DNA of 64,000 nt from an uncultured Rickettsiales bacterium (GTDB taxonomy: Bacteria > Pseudomonadota > Alphaproteobacteria > RF32 > CAG-239). This document shows, piece by piece, positions 40,920-49,277 of this stretch. The stretch lies in contig URXV01000005.1 in the NCBI GenBank assembly GCA_900551865.1, positions 1 to 64,000 of the forward strand, read 5' to 3'. The notes under the pieces are model-generated. The model did no database searches. It saw only the letters and a program-made list of their open reading frames with translations, and was not told the origin of the DNA. The position numbers and the translations under genes were made by a program. How positions within the stretch are numbered: position 1 is the first letter of the stretch; every line of letters begins with the position of its first letter.

Positions 40920-43900
40920 ATGGGAATAAAAGATATTCTGAAAGGGCGGCAGGAAAGCGCCGACGCCGTGATTGATACCGGACGTTACCGGGAAGAAGCC
41001 CGTATCCGCCATATCAAAGACATTGTCAAAAATCCTCTGAACCGGATGCGGATTGAGTTTTCGGAAAAGTTTCTCGGCGCAAAGCATAAGGAGGACATAA
41101 GCGAAGAATATGTCCGCGATTTGCAGAACCGGCTGGAACCGATGTTTCAGGACAGTGAGGAGAGAAAAGCCGTATTCGCGTCTCATCGTGAGAATTTTGA
41201 GCATTTTCTGCAAACCGGCGACCTCAAGACGCCGCTGAACCTGAAAGACGAGGAATCGCAGTTTTTCTGGGGAACGGCGCTGGCGCTGTATGCGGTACAT
41301 CCCGAAATGCAGGAGAAATGGGAGCGCCGCCATCAGGCGGACCGTATTTCGCACAGCACGATCTGGCGCCGCATTTCCTCGTCGTCGTATATGCAGCAGG
41401 AACTGCAGCGCCATGCGCATATTGTCGAGAGCGCGGTGGACAATCCTGATACCAGGCTGGTTTGGAGCGAAAACGGCTACCCGAACATCAGCTATTGTTT
41501 TGTTCCCGACCAGAATCTCATCATTGACGATATGCTGTGGACGCTGGTAACCGGCGTTGACGCCGCCGCAACGGCGATAAACCACGAAATCGCCCATTCC
41601 AAAGGCACGCAGTTTACCAATTCCCCGCGGATGGATGAAATTGAAAAACAGCAGGAAGCTTTGGTTAAGGAAATGGAAGAAGCCACGGCGCGCAATGATA
41701 TGTCGGCATGGATGGCCTCGGCAAAAAAGGCGGCTCGGCTTAAGGCGGAATACACCTACCGTTTTTATTTCTTTGACGAACTGGAAAATATGTACGCCAA
41801 CCGTTATGCGGTCAACTTCGGCGGCGATTTTGACCGGGCGCATTTAAACGAGCTTGAGGCGGATATCAATGTCGGCCGTAAATATGTCGCACCGCTTAAA
41901 ATGGATGAAGCCGAAAAGGAAATGAACGCCAGCGCCGAAAAGCGCATCGCTCACGTTAAGGCCATTGCCCGCAACAGCTTTTTTGCCAATAACGGCCTGA
42001 TAGAAAATCATAAGATGGAGGACTGGCACAGCCTGAACCTGTATCCTGAGCTTTTGAGCGGTGTGGATACCGACGGCCGCAAAATGGGGGCTGCCGAATG
42101 TTTTGAGCGTATCCGCGAAATCTGCGATAAGTTTGAAAGCTCCCAGCCGAACAAGGGGCTGAAAATCCTGAATGAAACGATTTATAACAAACGGATGACA
42201 GCAATGAGCCGCCGCCGTGTGGCGATGACGGATGAGTTTTTTGACCTGTTTGTCGCCCCGCACATGGAAGAGATATACAAAGCGGCGGAGAAACAGCTGG
42301 AAGATCAGGTCAGCCAGATGCAGAATCAGCAGCAGTCCGGTCAGAATGGTTCGTCCTCTCAGCAGGGACAACAGGGACAAGGGCAGGGTGCCTCAAGCCG
42401 GCAGCAGGGCAGTGCCCAAAACCAACAACAGGGGAACTCCGGCCAACAACAGAACAGTTCTTCCGCGCAGCAGAACCAGTCGCAAAGCGGGCAGGGACAG
42501 GGTCAGAACCAGCCCCAACAGTCCCAAAACGGACAGAACCAACCCCAAAACGGGCAGAACCAGTCCCAGTCAGGGCAGAATCAATCTCAGAGCAGGACGG
42601 AACAGTCCCAGTCTGGACAGAGCCAATCCCAGTCAGGGCAGGGCACCGGCGGCGGAATGCCCGGTATGCCGCCTTTGCCGACACCGCCGATGGGAAACCA
42701 AAATCAGCAAGGCAACGGTTCCGGCAATGAAACCAGGCAGCAGCAAAACAACACCGGTCAGCCCGGCTCCCAACAGTCTGCTGGTAATCAGTCCGATGCC
42801 CAACAATCTCCCTCCGGTTCCCAACAGTCAGGTAGCGACCAGTCCGGCTCGTCGCAGTCTGCTGATAACCAATCCGGTGCACAACACTCCCCCGCCGGCT
42901 CTCAGCAAGGTTCCTCCGACTCGCAACAGTCTTCCGCTTTTCCTGACACCGGTCAGTTCCGTCTGCCGAATACCGACATTTATCAGCCGCGCCTCAGCGA
43001 CGAGCAGATAAAAGAGCTGCTGGAAAAGGCCGAAACCATTCGCGAGCTGAAGAAACAAGCCGGCGAAAACGGCGTTAAGGCCAACGATTTGCCCGACCGG
43101 GGGGATAATGCCGACAATCGCGGCACGCCGCGGGAAACCGGTGCGTTAGACGGTCAGCAGCACGGGCGCAACGAAAGCAGCCTTGAGGATTATCTGCCGC
43201 AAAACGATATGCCGACCCTGATTTCGATTGACGATATGGTCAAGCTTAGCGAAGACGATATGCGGGCCGCGCGTTTTTACCGTGAGGGCAACTGGGACGA
43301 ATACCAGAAATACATCGCGCAGTATGCCAACGAAATAGCCCAGGCGAAAAAGCTCATCGGCGAAATCATCAAACAAAACAAGTTTGACAGTGTCCGCCGC
43401 GGCCACGAACAGACTAAGGAAAAAATGACCCCAATCCCGGTTCAGGGCGGGCGCACCATAGATTTGCAGCGCCACGTCGCCCTCCAGCAGAAGCTTCGCC
43501 GCGGCGACCCGAATATCGGCAAAAAGGATTTGGAGCGGTTCCGTACCCGTTACAAATACTCTGAAGACGAGATAATCAAGGAAGTGCAGCTGCCGCAGTC
43601 CAACTTCGGAATTCTGATTGACGGCTCCGGTTCCATGACCGGCAAGCCGTTTGACAATGCGCTGGCCATCTCCTGTATTTTGTATGAAGCCGCGCGTAGT
43701 TTTAAGGAAGTCAACATCTATATTTATATGATGGGCGAGCCTTATCCGCTGACCGTGGCGCTTCCCGACGACAAAACCAAAGACATTGCGAAACGGCTGG
43801 AAAGCGTGCGCCGGGGGCAGGGCGGCTGCAACGACTTTTTGATTCCGGCGGTAAAGGAATTTTTGCAGGACGTTTCTGCGGGTATGGCAAAACGGCCTCA

Positions 43901-44264
43901 TGTCAAAAGCGGCTTTACCCATATCTTTTCCATAACCGACGGCGGCAACAACGACTACGGCTCGACCGATGTCAACGGTTGCCTGAAAACGATGCTGGAG
44001 AAAAACGAACAGCTGACGTTCGACAGTTTCTTTATGGATGAGGGGGGAGAAAACTACACCAAGCCGCTGGTCAGGGAAATGCAGGCGAAAGGCTGCGACC
44101 GGATAGATTACGTCGACGGCATCGCTTCCGGCGACCAGATACCCGGCAAAATTACCGAGATGCTGAAAAAAAGGATGAAACACAGCCGGATAAAGGAGCC
44201 GATGACCAACGCTGTTAAGGAAAAACTAATAATTGAGACCTTAAAATCCATAAAAAGGCGCTGA
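40920..44264 (+). CDS. HExxH-motif and von Willebrand A domain protein (CobT/YehP-like partner of MoxR)
   Basis: A 1114-residue cytoplasmic protein. Residues 1-450 form a helical region with a zincin motif H222-E-I-A-H226 (INHEIAHSKG), suggesting a metallopeptidase or a metal-binding remnant. Residues 455-690 are an extreme Gln/Ser/Asn/Gly-rich linker. From about 730 a helical region leads to a VWA domain with the MIDAS motif D901-G-S-G-S905 and a SITDGGNNDY strand. VWA proteins beside a MoxR ATPase act as substrate adaptors (CobT, NorD, ViaA, YehP). The MoxR gene follows 100 bp downstream. The coupling of a HExxH region to the VWA domain is notable. Confidence 0.82.
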   Translation: MGIKDILKGRQESADAVIDTGRYREEARIRHIKDIVKNPLNRMRIEFSEKFLGAKHKEDISEEYVRDLQNRLEPMFQDSEERKAVFASHRENFEHFLQTGDLKTPLNLKDEESQFFWGTALALYAVHPEMQEKWERRHQADRISHSTIWRRISSSSYMQQELQRHAHIVESAVDNPDTRLVWSENGYPNISYCFVPDQNLIIDDMLWTLVTGVDAAATAINHEIAHSKGTQFTNSPRMDEIEKQQEALVKEMEEATARNDMSAWMASAKKAARLKAEYTYRFYFFDELENMYANRYAVNFGGDFDRAHLNELEADINVGRKYVAPLKMDEAEKEMNASAEKRIAHVKAIARNSFFANNGLIENHKMEDWHSLNLYPELLSGVDTDGRKMGAAECFERIREICDKFESSQPNKGLKILNETIYNKRMTAMSRRRVAMTDEFFDLFVAPHMEEIYKAAEKQLEDQVSQMQNQQQSGQNGSSSQQGQQGQGQGASSRQQGSAQNQQQGNSGQQQNSSSAQQNQSQSGQGQGQNQPQQSQNGQNQPQNGQNQSQSGQNQSQSRTEQSQSGQSQSQSGQGTGGGMPGMPPLPTPPMGNQNQQGNGSGNETRQQQNNTGQPGSQQSAGNQSDAQQSPSGSQQSGSDQSGSSQSADNQSGAQHSPAGSQQGSSDSQQSSAFPDTGQFRLPNTDIYQPRLSDEQIKELLEKAETIRELKKQAGENGVKANDLPDRGDNADNRGTPRETGALDGQQHGRNESSLEDYLPQNDMPTLISIDDMVKLSEDDMRAARFYREGNWDEYQKYIAQYANEIAQAKKLIGEIIKQNKFDSVRRGHEQTKEKMTPIPVQGGRTIDLQRHVALQQKLRRGDPNIGKKDLERFRTRYKYSEDEIIKEVQLPQSNFGILIDGSGSMTGKPFDNALAISCILYEAARSFKEVNIYIYMMGEPYPLTVALPDDKTKDIAKRLESVRRGQGGCNDFLIPAVKEFLQDVSAGMAKRPHVKSGFTHIFSITDGGNNDYGSTDVNGCLKTMLEKNEQLTFDSFFMDEGGENYTKPLVREMQAKGCDRIDYVDGIASGDQIPGKITEMLKKRMKHSRIKEPMTNAVKEKLIIETLKSIKRR

Positions 44265-44299
44265 TACGGAATTTAAGCGGCGGCGCGCGCATTTATTTC

Positions 44300-44328
44300 T
44301 TGCCGGACGGCAGAAAATATGTTAAAAT
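44300..44328 (+). promoter_or_regulatory. Predicted internal promoter before the MoxR-type ATPase gene
   Basis: TTGCCG (44300-44305), 17 bases, TAAAAT (44323-44328). TGCCG-GA-CGGCA is a perfect small inverted repeat over the -35 box and could be an operator. Confidence 0.55.
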
Positions 44329-44367
44329 AAAACAATAGGCAGCCATGATAATAAAAGGAGAAAAGTG

Positions 44368-47055
44368 ATGGCGAAAATTTATAAGCATAAATTCGGTACC
44401 GAGGAATTTCCCGTTCCCATCGCCGACAAGATTACCGGCAAGATTACCTGGCTGGCGTCGGAAGAAGATGCGATTTATATCCCGACCATGCGCGACGAGC
44501 CGAAAGAAGCCGTCTACGGCCGCCTTATCCGCAATGTCGTGACCGACCCGACGATGATGAAGGATATGACCGAAATGTTGCTGCGCCTGGACAAGGGGCG
44601 CACGCCCGAAGAGAGCAAAAGCTACGGCTACACGACGATGGGCGCTCCCGGTAACGGTAAGACTTACCTGACCAAGGCCATCGGCGCTTTGGTTCACCCG
44701 AAAGGCGCGCTGGTTGTCGACTGCAACAATATAGACAATCCCGACGAACTGTACAAGGTAACGACGTTTAGCGTTGACGAAACCCGCAAACAGCGCAAGA
44801 TTGACGCCCGCGTCAAAATGGGCAATATGGATCCGGAACAGGCGCTGTCCCAGAATGCCATCGCGTATATGAAAAAGATGTTCGGCAACGACGTCGTAAC
44901 GCAGGAGACCCGCGACGGAAAGCGCATCACGGCGATTGACTGGAACGCGGTCAAAGGTGATTCTGCCTTTGTTGAAGGCGTGATAGACAAAGTGATGGAA
45001 ATGGAAAACATCCCGTATGAAAAAGATCAGAGCTCTTTGGGCTTCGTCGTTTCCAACGGCCCATTGCTCCGGGCGCTGGTGGATCCGGATTCCCCCGACT
45101 ACGGCCGTATGGTCATTCGCGATGAGTCGAACCGCGGCCCGGTGGTTGACGCCTGGCTCAAAATTGAGGCCTTTTTCTCCGAACCCGGCGCCGACGAACT
45201 GAAACTCAAGGGCGAGGACGACAAGGAATTTACGATTAAGCGTTCGGATATTCCCGAAACCTTTATGTTCTTAGGCACCGCCAATCAGGCGACCGAAGAT
45301 ATGGGCACGAGCGCCAAGGAGCTGACCAAGCCGATGATTTCCCGTCAGGGTATGGGGATTGACATCCGCCAGATTGCCGACGCGGAAAAGGCCGACTACC
45401 TGTCGCGTACCTTAAAGCACCTGACCGGCGTGCCGGCATACCACGTTTATATGATGGATCCGGAAACGTTTGACCGCAATCCCGAACAGCTGGCCGAAAC
45501 GCTGATGTATTTCCGCACCGTCGGCCTGACGCCGGAAGAAAAGAAAAAGATTCCGCAGGAAGAATTGTTTAATATCCGCCACATAGACCGCACAATTAAA
45601 GTTGCGACGCAATACGGCGCCCTGCTTTCCGAAGCCGAAAACATCATCACCAAAGCCGCCAAGGACGAAACGCTGCCCGAACGCTACACCTCGTATCTGG
45701 AAAATCAGGCGGTCGTCGACCTGCGTTATGTATTCAAGCTTTATCAGCACGCCAAGATTGACCAGCCGCGCGGCAAATCGTCCGGCGCCGGGATTTTCTC
45801 CAAGCTCGGCCGCGCCGTCAAGCCGCAGACGCAGGAAGAGGTGGCGTGGGAGCTGAACAAGCGTATCGCCCGCCGCGAAAAGGAACAGCTTCTGGTGCGC
45901 GGCACAAGGCTTGAAAACGAAGTCGCCGTCAAGTTGAAGGATATGATAATCCCGGACAGCATCAACAGCCTGCTGCGCGATTCGGAAGACCGCAAAGCGG
46001 ATTACGAAAAGATTGAAGGGCTGTGGAAGTCTTTGCAGCAGACGGCCAAAGGGCTGAATTTTGAATTTGCCGGCTATGTCGGCGAAGATTCCGTCGCCAA
46101 GACCTATAACGCCCGCCCCGAAGACCTGCCGAACGTTGCCCTTGACGAGATTAAGGAAGTGCTGATTGCTTCCATCCGCGAGGAGTACAAGGACGAACTG
46201 CAGGGGCAGAAACTGTCCGCCGAAGACGTGTTTGACGACAATACGCTGCTGGAAGCGACGCAGATGCTGGCCAGAGAAAACGAAGGGCAGAGCATCTTCG
46301 TTCCGAACTATGATTTGGAAACCGCTGCCGAAAAGCCTTTGAAACAGGTGTATATGGCTCCGGTTCACGGCGAGGGGGCGAGGATTGACCGCGAGAGCCT
46401 GATTAACACCAACCAGTTTGCCGACAGCTTTATTATCAAAAGCATGCGCAGCCACAATATCAAAAAATATGCCAAAGAGGCGCCGCATCTGGATGTTGAT
46501 GCGTATCTGGAAGAGCTGGCGCAGTACGGCGAGGACTGCGTAAACAACGGAAAAATGAGTTGCGAAATTGCCTCTGACAAAAACGACGCCTTTTTCACCA
46601 CCGTTGTCTTTGTCAATGACCGTGAGAACCAAAAGACGGGCGTCGCCGGAATAGTCTATAACAAAGCCAATCAGAATACGTTGATTCTGGCCGACTTTGA
46701 CGTCAGCGACGATGACAAGGCCAAATTGAGCAAAAACGGCGTCTTTTACGTCAATTTGAACGAGGTCAACAAGACCGGAGAATATGAAATTATCGGCAAT
46801 TACCTGAGCAAACAGACGATGATGCACGAAGGAGTTACCAATGCGCATGTCGTATCGTCGCTGATGCTGCGCATTGACACAGAGATGGGAATGGGCAGCA
46901 GCGGAGACGAAAATGCCGAGGAATTTTGCTATTTTCTGCAAAATATGGGCGAAAACGAAAAGCAGAACATTGACGCTCTGCAGCTGACGAACGTCGAATA
47001 CGAAAAAGGCCTGCCGGTAAAAGCGGCATTGAACAAAAAATTGAATGGGAGATAA
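44368..47055 (+). CDS. MoxR-type AAA+ ATPase with long C-terminal extension
   Basis: An 895-residue ATPase, far longer than the usual 300-400-residue MoxR. The AAA+ core holds Walker A (GAPGNGKT, residues 92-99), a Walker B of MoxR form (MVIRDESNRG, D252-E253) and a sensor 1 asparagine in MFLGTANQ (about 301-306). A large insertion separates Walker A and B. The C-terminal 450 residues contain a coiled, charged region and a final alpha/beta part (FFTTVVFVNDREN, NTLILADFDVSDDD, GVFYVNLNEV) that I do not recognise. With the VWA protein upstream it should form a chaperone-like remodelling pair. GTG-ATG starts overlap; AAAAGGAG favours the ATG at 44368. Confidence 0.88.
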   Translation: MAKIYKHKFGTEEFPVPIADKITGKITWLASEEDAIYIPTMRDEPKEAVYGRLIRNVVTDPTMMKDMTEMLLRLDKGRTPEESKSYGYTTMGAPGNGKTYLTKAIGALVHPKGALVVDCNNIDNPDELYKVTTFSVDETRKQRKIDARVKMGNMDPEQALSQNAIAYMKKMFGNDVVTQETRDGKRITAIDWNAVKGDSAFVEGVIDKVMEMENIPYEKDQSSLGFVVSNGPLLRALVDPDSPDYGRMVIRDESNRGPVVDAWLKIEAFFSEPGADELKLKGEDDKEFTIKRSDIPETFMFLGTANQATEDMGTSAKELTKPMISRQGMGIDIRQIADAEKADYLSRTLKHLTGVPAYHVYMMDPETFDRNPEQLAETLMYFRTVGLTPEEKKKIPQEELFNIRHIDRTIKVATQYGALLSEAENIITKAAKDETLPERYTSYLENQAVVDLRYVFKLYQHAKIDQPRGKSSGAGIFSKLGRAVKPQTQEEVAWELNKRIARREKEQLLVRGTRLENEVAVKLKDMIIPDSINSLLRDSEDRKADYEKIEGLWKSLQQTAKGLNFEFAGYVGEDSVAKTYNARPEDLPNVALDEIKEVLIASIREEYKDELQGQKLSAEDVFDDNTLLEATQMLARENEGQSIFVPNYDLETAAEKPLKQVYMAPVHGEGARIDRESLINTNQFADSFIIKSMRSHNIKKYAKEAPHLDVDAYLEELAQYGEDCVNNGKMSCEIASDKNDAFFTTVVFVNDRENQKTGVAGIVYNKANQNTLILADFDVSDDDKAKLSKNGVFYVNLNEVNKTGEYEIIGNYLSKQTMMHEGVTNAHVVSSLMLRIDTEMGMGSSGDENAEEFCYFLQNMGENEKQNIDALQLTNVEYEKGLPVKAALNKKLNGR

Positions 47056-47060
47056 GCATT

Positions 47061-47375
47061 ATGGAAAAGCGTTATGACAAAGGGCAGATAGAGACCGTCG
47101 TGCTGCAGGCTGTATTGGCCCGCCCGTATAAGGAATTCGGCGGCTGCCGGATATATCCGCTTCATGCCGAGGGGGAAGAGGCCGTCGTCAAAAATCTTGC
47201 GGGCAGCCGCGAGGTAACGACGCTTGCCGAGCTGGAAGACGCCGTCAATGCGCCTGAAGTGGCAAACGTCTTTATCGGCCGTTCTGCCGCCGTTACCTCC
47301 AAAGGGATGAAAAACGTCTTGTCCCGAACGTCGCTGGCAAAAGATATTTTCTGCGCGTTTGAAGTCAGGGAATAA
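47061..47375 (+). CDS. Small hypothetical protein of the MoxR operon (104 aa)
   Basis: Unrecognised 104-residue protein starting five bases after the ATPase stop, so it is almost certainly cotranscribed. It looks like a small alpha/beta fold (IETVVLQAVLARPYKEFGG, ELEDAVNAPEVANVFIGRSA, SLAKDIFCAF) without export signal. Its fixed place between the ATPase and the two large paralogues suggests a role in the same complex; that is inference from position. Confidence 0.75.
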   Translation: MEKRYDKGQIETVVLQAVLARPYKEFGGCRIYPLHAEGEEAVVKNLAGSREVTTLAELEDAVNAPEVANVFIGRSAAVTSKGMKNVLSRTSLAKDIFCAFEVRE

Positions 47376-47391
47376 GAAAAACGGGGGTGCG

Positions 47392-49149
47392 ATGAAACTG
47401 GAAATAACCAATCCGCAAAGCCCTCTGCACTGCAGCGTCATGTTGCAGGAGCGCCGCAAGTCCGGCGTTCCGTTGACGCCGGATTTCTGCCGCGAGATTC
47501 TGACGTCGTCCGCTAACCAGAGCGTTGCCGGAAAACTGCTGGATATGATAGGGAACCGCTTATCTGCCGCGCCGCAGGAGCTGGATGCGTACCTGCCTTA
47601 CATTGAAGCGATGGTTTCCCGGACGGTCGCCACGCCGAAAATTATCGAAAAAGCAGCCAATCTTGTCAATGAATTTTTCCCGTATGACAATTATACTGCC
47701 GAAGAATACGCTTTTGCCTGTCGCTTTGCGACATTGAAAAAGCACGCTGCAAATTCGGCATGCATTGCGCAGAAACTGTTGAAACGCGTTAAAAACGGTG
47801 TCCGCGGCGATGCCGGAACGGTATATAATCCCGAAAATCCCCGTTTTAATCTTGATGCCGGCATTTACTCGGCGTATCCTGAAAGGCTGGCTCCCGATAT
47901 GGTGCGAATGCTGCGCGGCTTTTGCCGGAGCGGCGGTATCCGTTTCTCCAACCCCGGCTCCGATATCCATTCCGACGCATCCTCCCGCTCCGGTTCTGGC
48001 ATCCATTCCGACACATCCTCCCGCTCCGGTTCTGGCATCCATTCCGATACATCCTCCCGCTCCGGTTCTGGCATCCATTCCGATACATCCTCCCGCTCCG
48101 GTATCCGTCCCGGCCTTTATGATGACGCGCCGTCTGCTGCCGATATCTTTCTGGTGGGAGAAATGGGGGATTTGCTTGCTCCTTGTGCAGCGGGGCTGCT
48201 GCAATCCAATCCCGGCGACATATTTGATGTTGTAGCCTGGCTCGGTATTGCGGCGGCGGAATTGTCTTCTCCGGCGCAAAAAGATATCTGTGCCGGCAGC
48301 CAGAAACGCATTTTATACGCGCTTCGCAATGTGCGGGAATTGCCGTCCGAAATGCTGCATGGCGAAAAGGCGTTGTTCCCGCTGCTGCTTGACGCAGTCG
48401 GCGTCCGTCCGGCAGACAAGGAATTCCCCGCTTTAGCCCGCCAGGGAAAAGAAATCTATGCCGGGTTCTTGCCTCTGATGTGCCGGTTTCATTTTGTCGA
48501 GGCTTTTCTCCCCCGGCTTTTGGAACAGAAGGTTGATGTGAGGACATGCCTGCAGGAGAAAAAATATCAGGGAACGCCGGAACTGCTGAATGTCAGCCTG
48601 CCGGAGCTTGCTTCCCGTGCCGGAAGCGTTGACGAAGCGGCATGGCTGCTGCATGAATGTTTTGCATTTCGGGTCTGCCGCAATACCGTAACGCAGTGGC
48701 TGCGTTATCCGGAAACCTCCGGCGCCCGCCTCTATGAAGACTATCTGATTGCGCAAAAGGAGGGGAACGCGACCGTCAGCGAGCTTGCCGCCGCCGTCAA
48801 CCGCGGCGCATTGTCCAACTTCCGCCTGATTGCCCTCGCCAATCGCGAGCCTTTTGTAAACAAGCCGCGGACGGATTTGCGCGATAACGGGCTCAAAGCG
48901 CTGTTGAATGTTTATTGTGAAGCCTATGCCCGCAAAGCGGAACCCCCGGAAGACGTTTACAAGTCGATTTATAATGTGCGTTTCGGCAAAAGCGGACGGC
49001 TGGAGCAGGATCCGCGCAAACCGCTGGAACTTTTCCGTCTGGCTGTTGCGGAACTGGGATATAAGCGCCAGCCGCCTGAATTGGCAAAACTGACGCGTCC
49101 CGGCTACGGATACAACCGTCTGCTGCTGAAAAAGCCGTTTACGCGCTGA
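47392..49149 (+). CDS. Hypothetical protein, paralogue A of the MoxR operon (585 aa)
   Basis: Function unknown. The start region shares a clear motif with the next gene: MLQERRKSGVPLTPDFCREILTSSAN versus VMKHRNERRPLTPDFCLGILASSAN, followed in both by a V-x-x-KLL helix, so the two genes are tandem paralogues. The remainder is helical, probably solenoid-like. Residues about 192-239 are four copies of a 12-residue unit (HSDTSSRSGSGI) encoded by an exact 36-bp tandem repeat at 47965-48108, a likely flexible linker of variable length. No signal peptide; GGGGG precedes the ATG at 47392. Confidence 0.78.
   Translation: MKLEITNPQSPLHCSVMLQERRKSGVPLTPDFCREILTSSANQSVAGKLLDMIGNRLSAAPQELDAYLPYIEAMVSRTVATPKIIEKAANLVNEFFPYDNYTAEEYAFACRFATLKKHAANSACIAQKLLKRVKNGVRGDAGTVYNPENPRFNLDAGIYSAYPERLAPDMVRMLRGFCRSGGIRFSNPGSDIHSDASSRSGSGIHSDTSSRSGSGIHSDTSSRSGSGIHSDTSSRSGIRPGLYDDAPSAADIFLVGEMGDLLAPCAAGLLQSNPGDIFDVVAWLGIAAAELSSPAQKDICAGSQKRILYALRNVRELPSEMLHGEKALFPLLLDAVGVRPADKEFPALARQGKEIYAGFLPLMCRFHFVEAFLPRLLEQKVDVRTCLQEKKYQGTPELLNVSLPELASRAGSVDEAAWLLHECFAFRVCRNTVTQWLRYPETSGARLYEDYLIAQKEGNATVSELAAAVNRGALSNFRLIALANREPFVNKPRTDLRDNGLKALLNVYCEAYARKAEPPEDVYKSIYNVRFGKSGRLEQDPRKPLELFRLAVAELGYKRQPPELAKLTRPGYGYNRLLLKKPFTR
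47965..48108 (+). repeat. 36-bp in-frame tandem repeat (four copies) inside paralogue A
   Basis: ATCCATTCCGA units begin at 47965, 48001, 48037 and 48073. Copies differ by single bases. Each encodes a 12-residue Ser/His/Arg/Gly unit, so copy-number change would keep the frame. Confidence 0.92.
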
Positions 49150-49277
49150 CCTCGCAGTCTAAGCCCCACAGAAGCTCCGGAGTTGTGTCGTCCCAGACTT
49201 ATTCAAAGCAGGCGCCGGCCTCGCCGCACGTTATCAGGGCAGAGCAGGGAAGACAATTGAAAAAGGAAAGGAACCCA

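Noticed and set aside
42300..42950. Frameshifted or separate genes in the Gln/Ser-rich part of the VWA protein
   Set aside because: Long alternative frames on both strands come from low-complexity composition; the main frame is continuous from the HExxH region to the VWA domain.
47965..48108. CRISPR-like array
   Set aside because: Units are contiguous without spacers, are in frame, and encode a 12-residue repeat.
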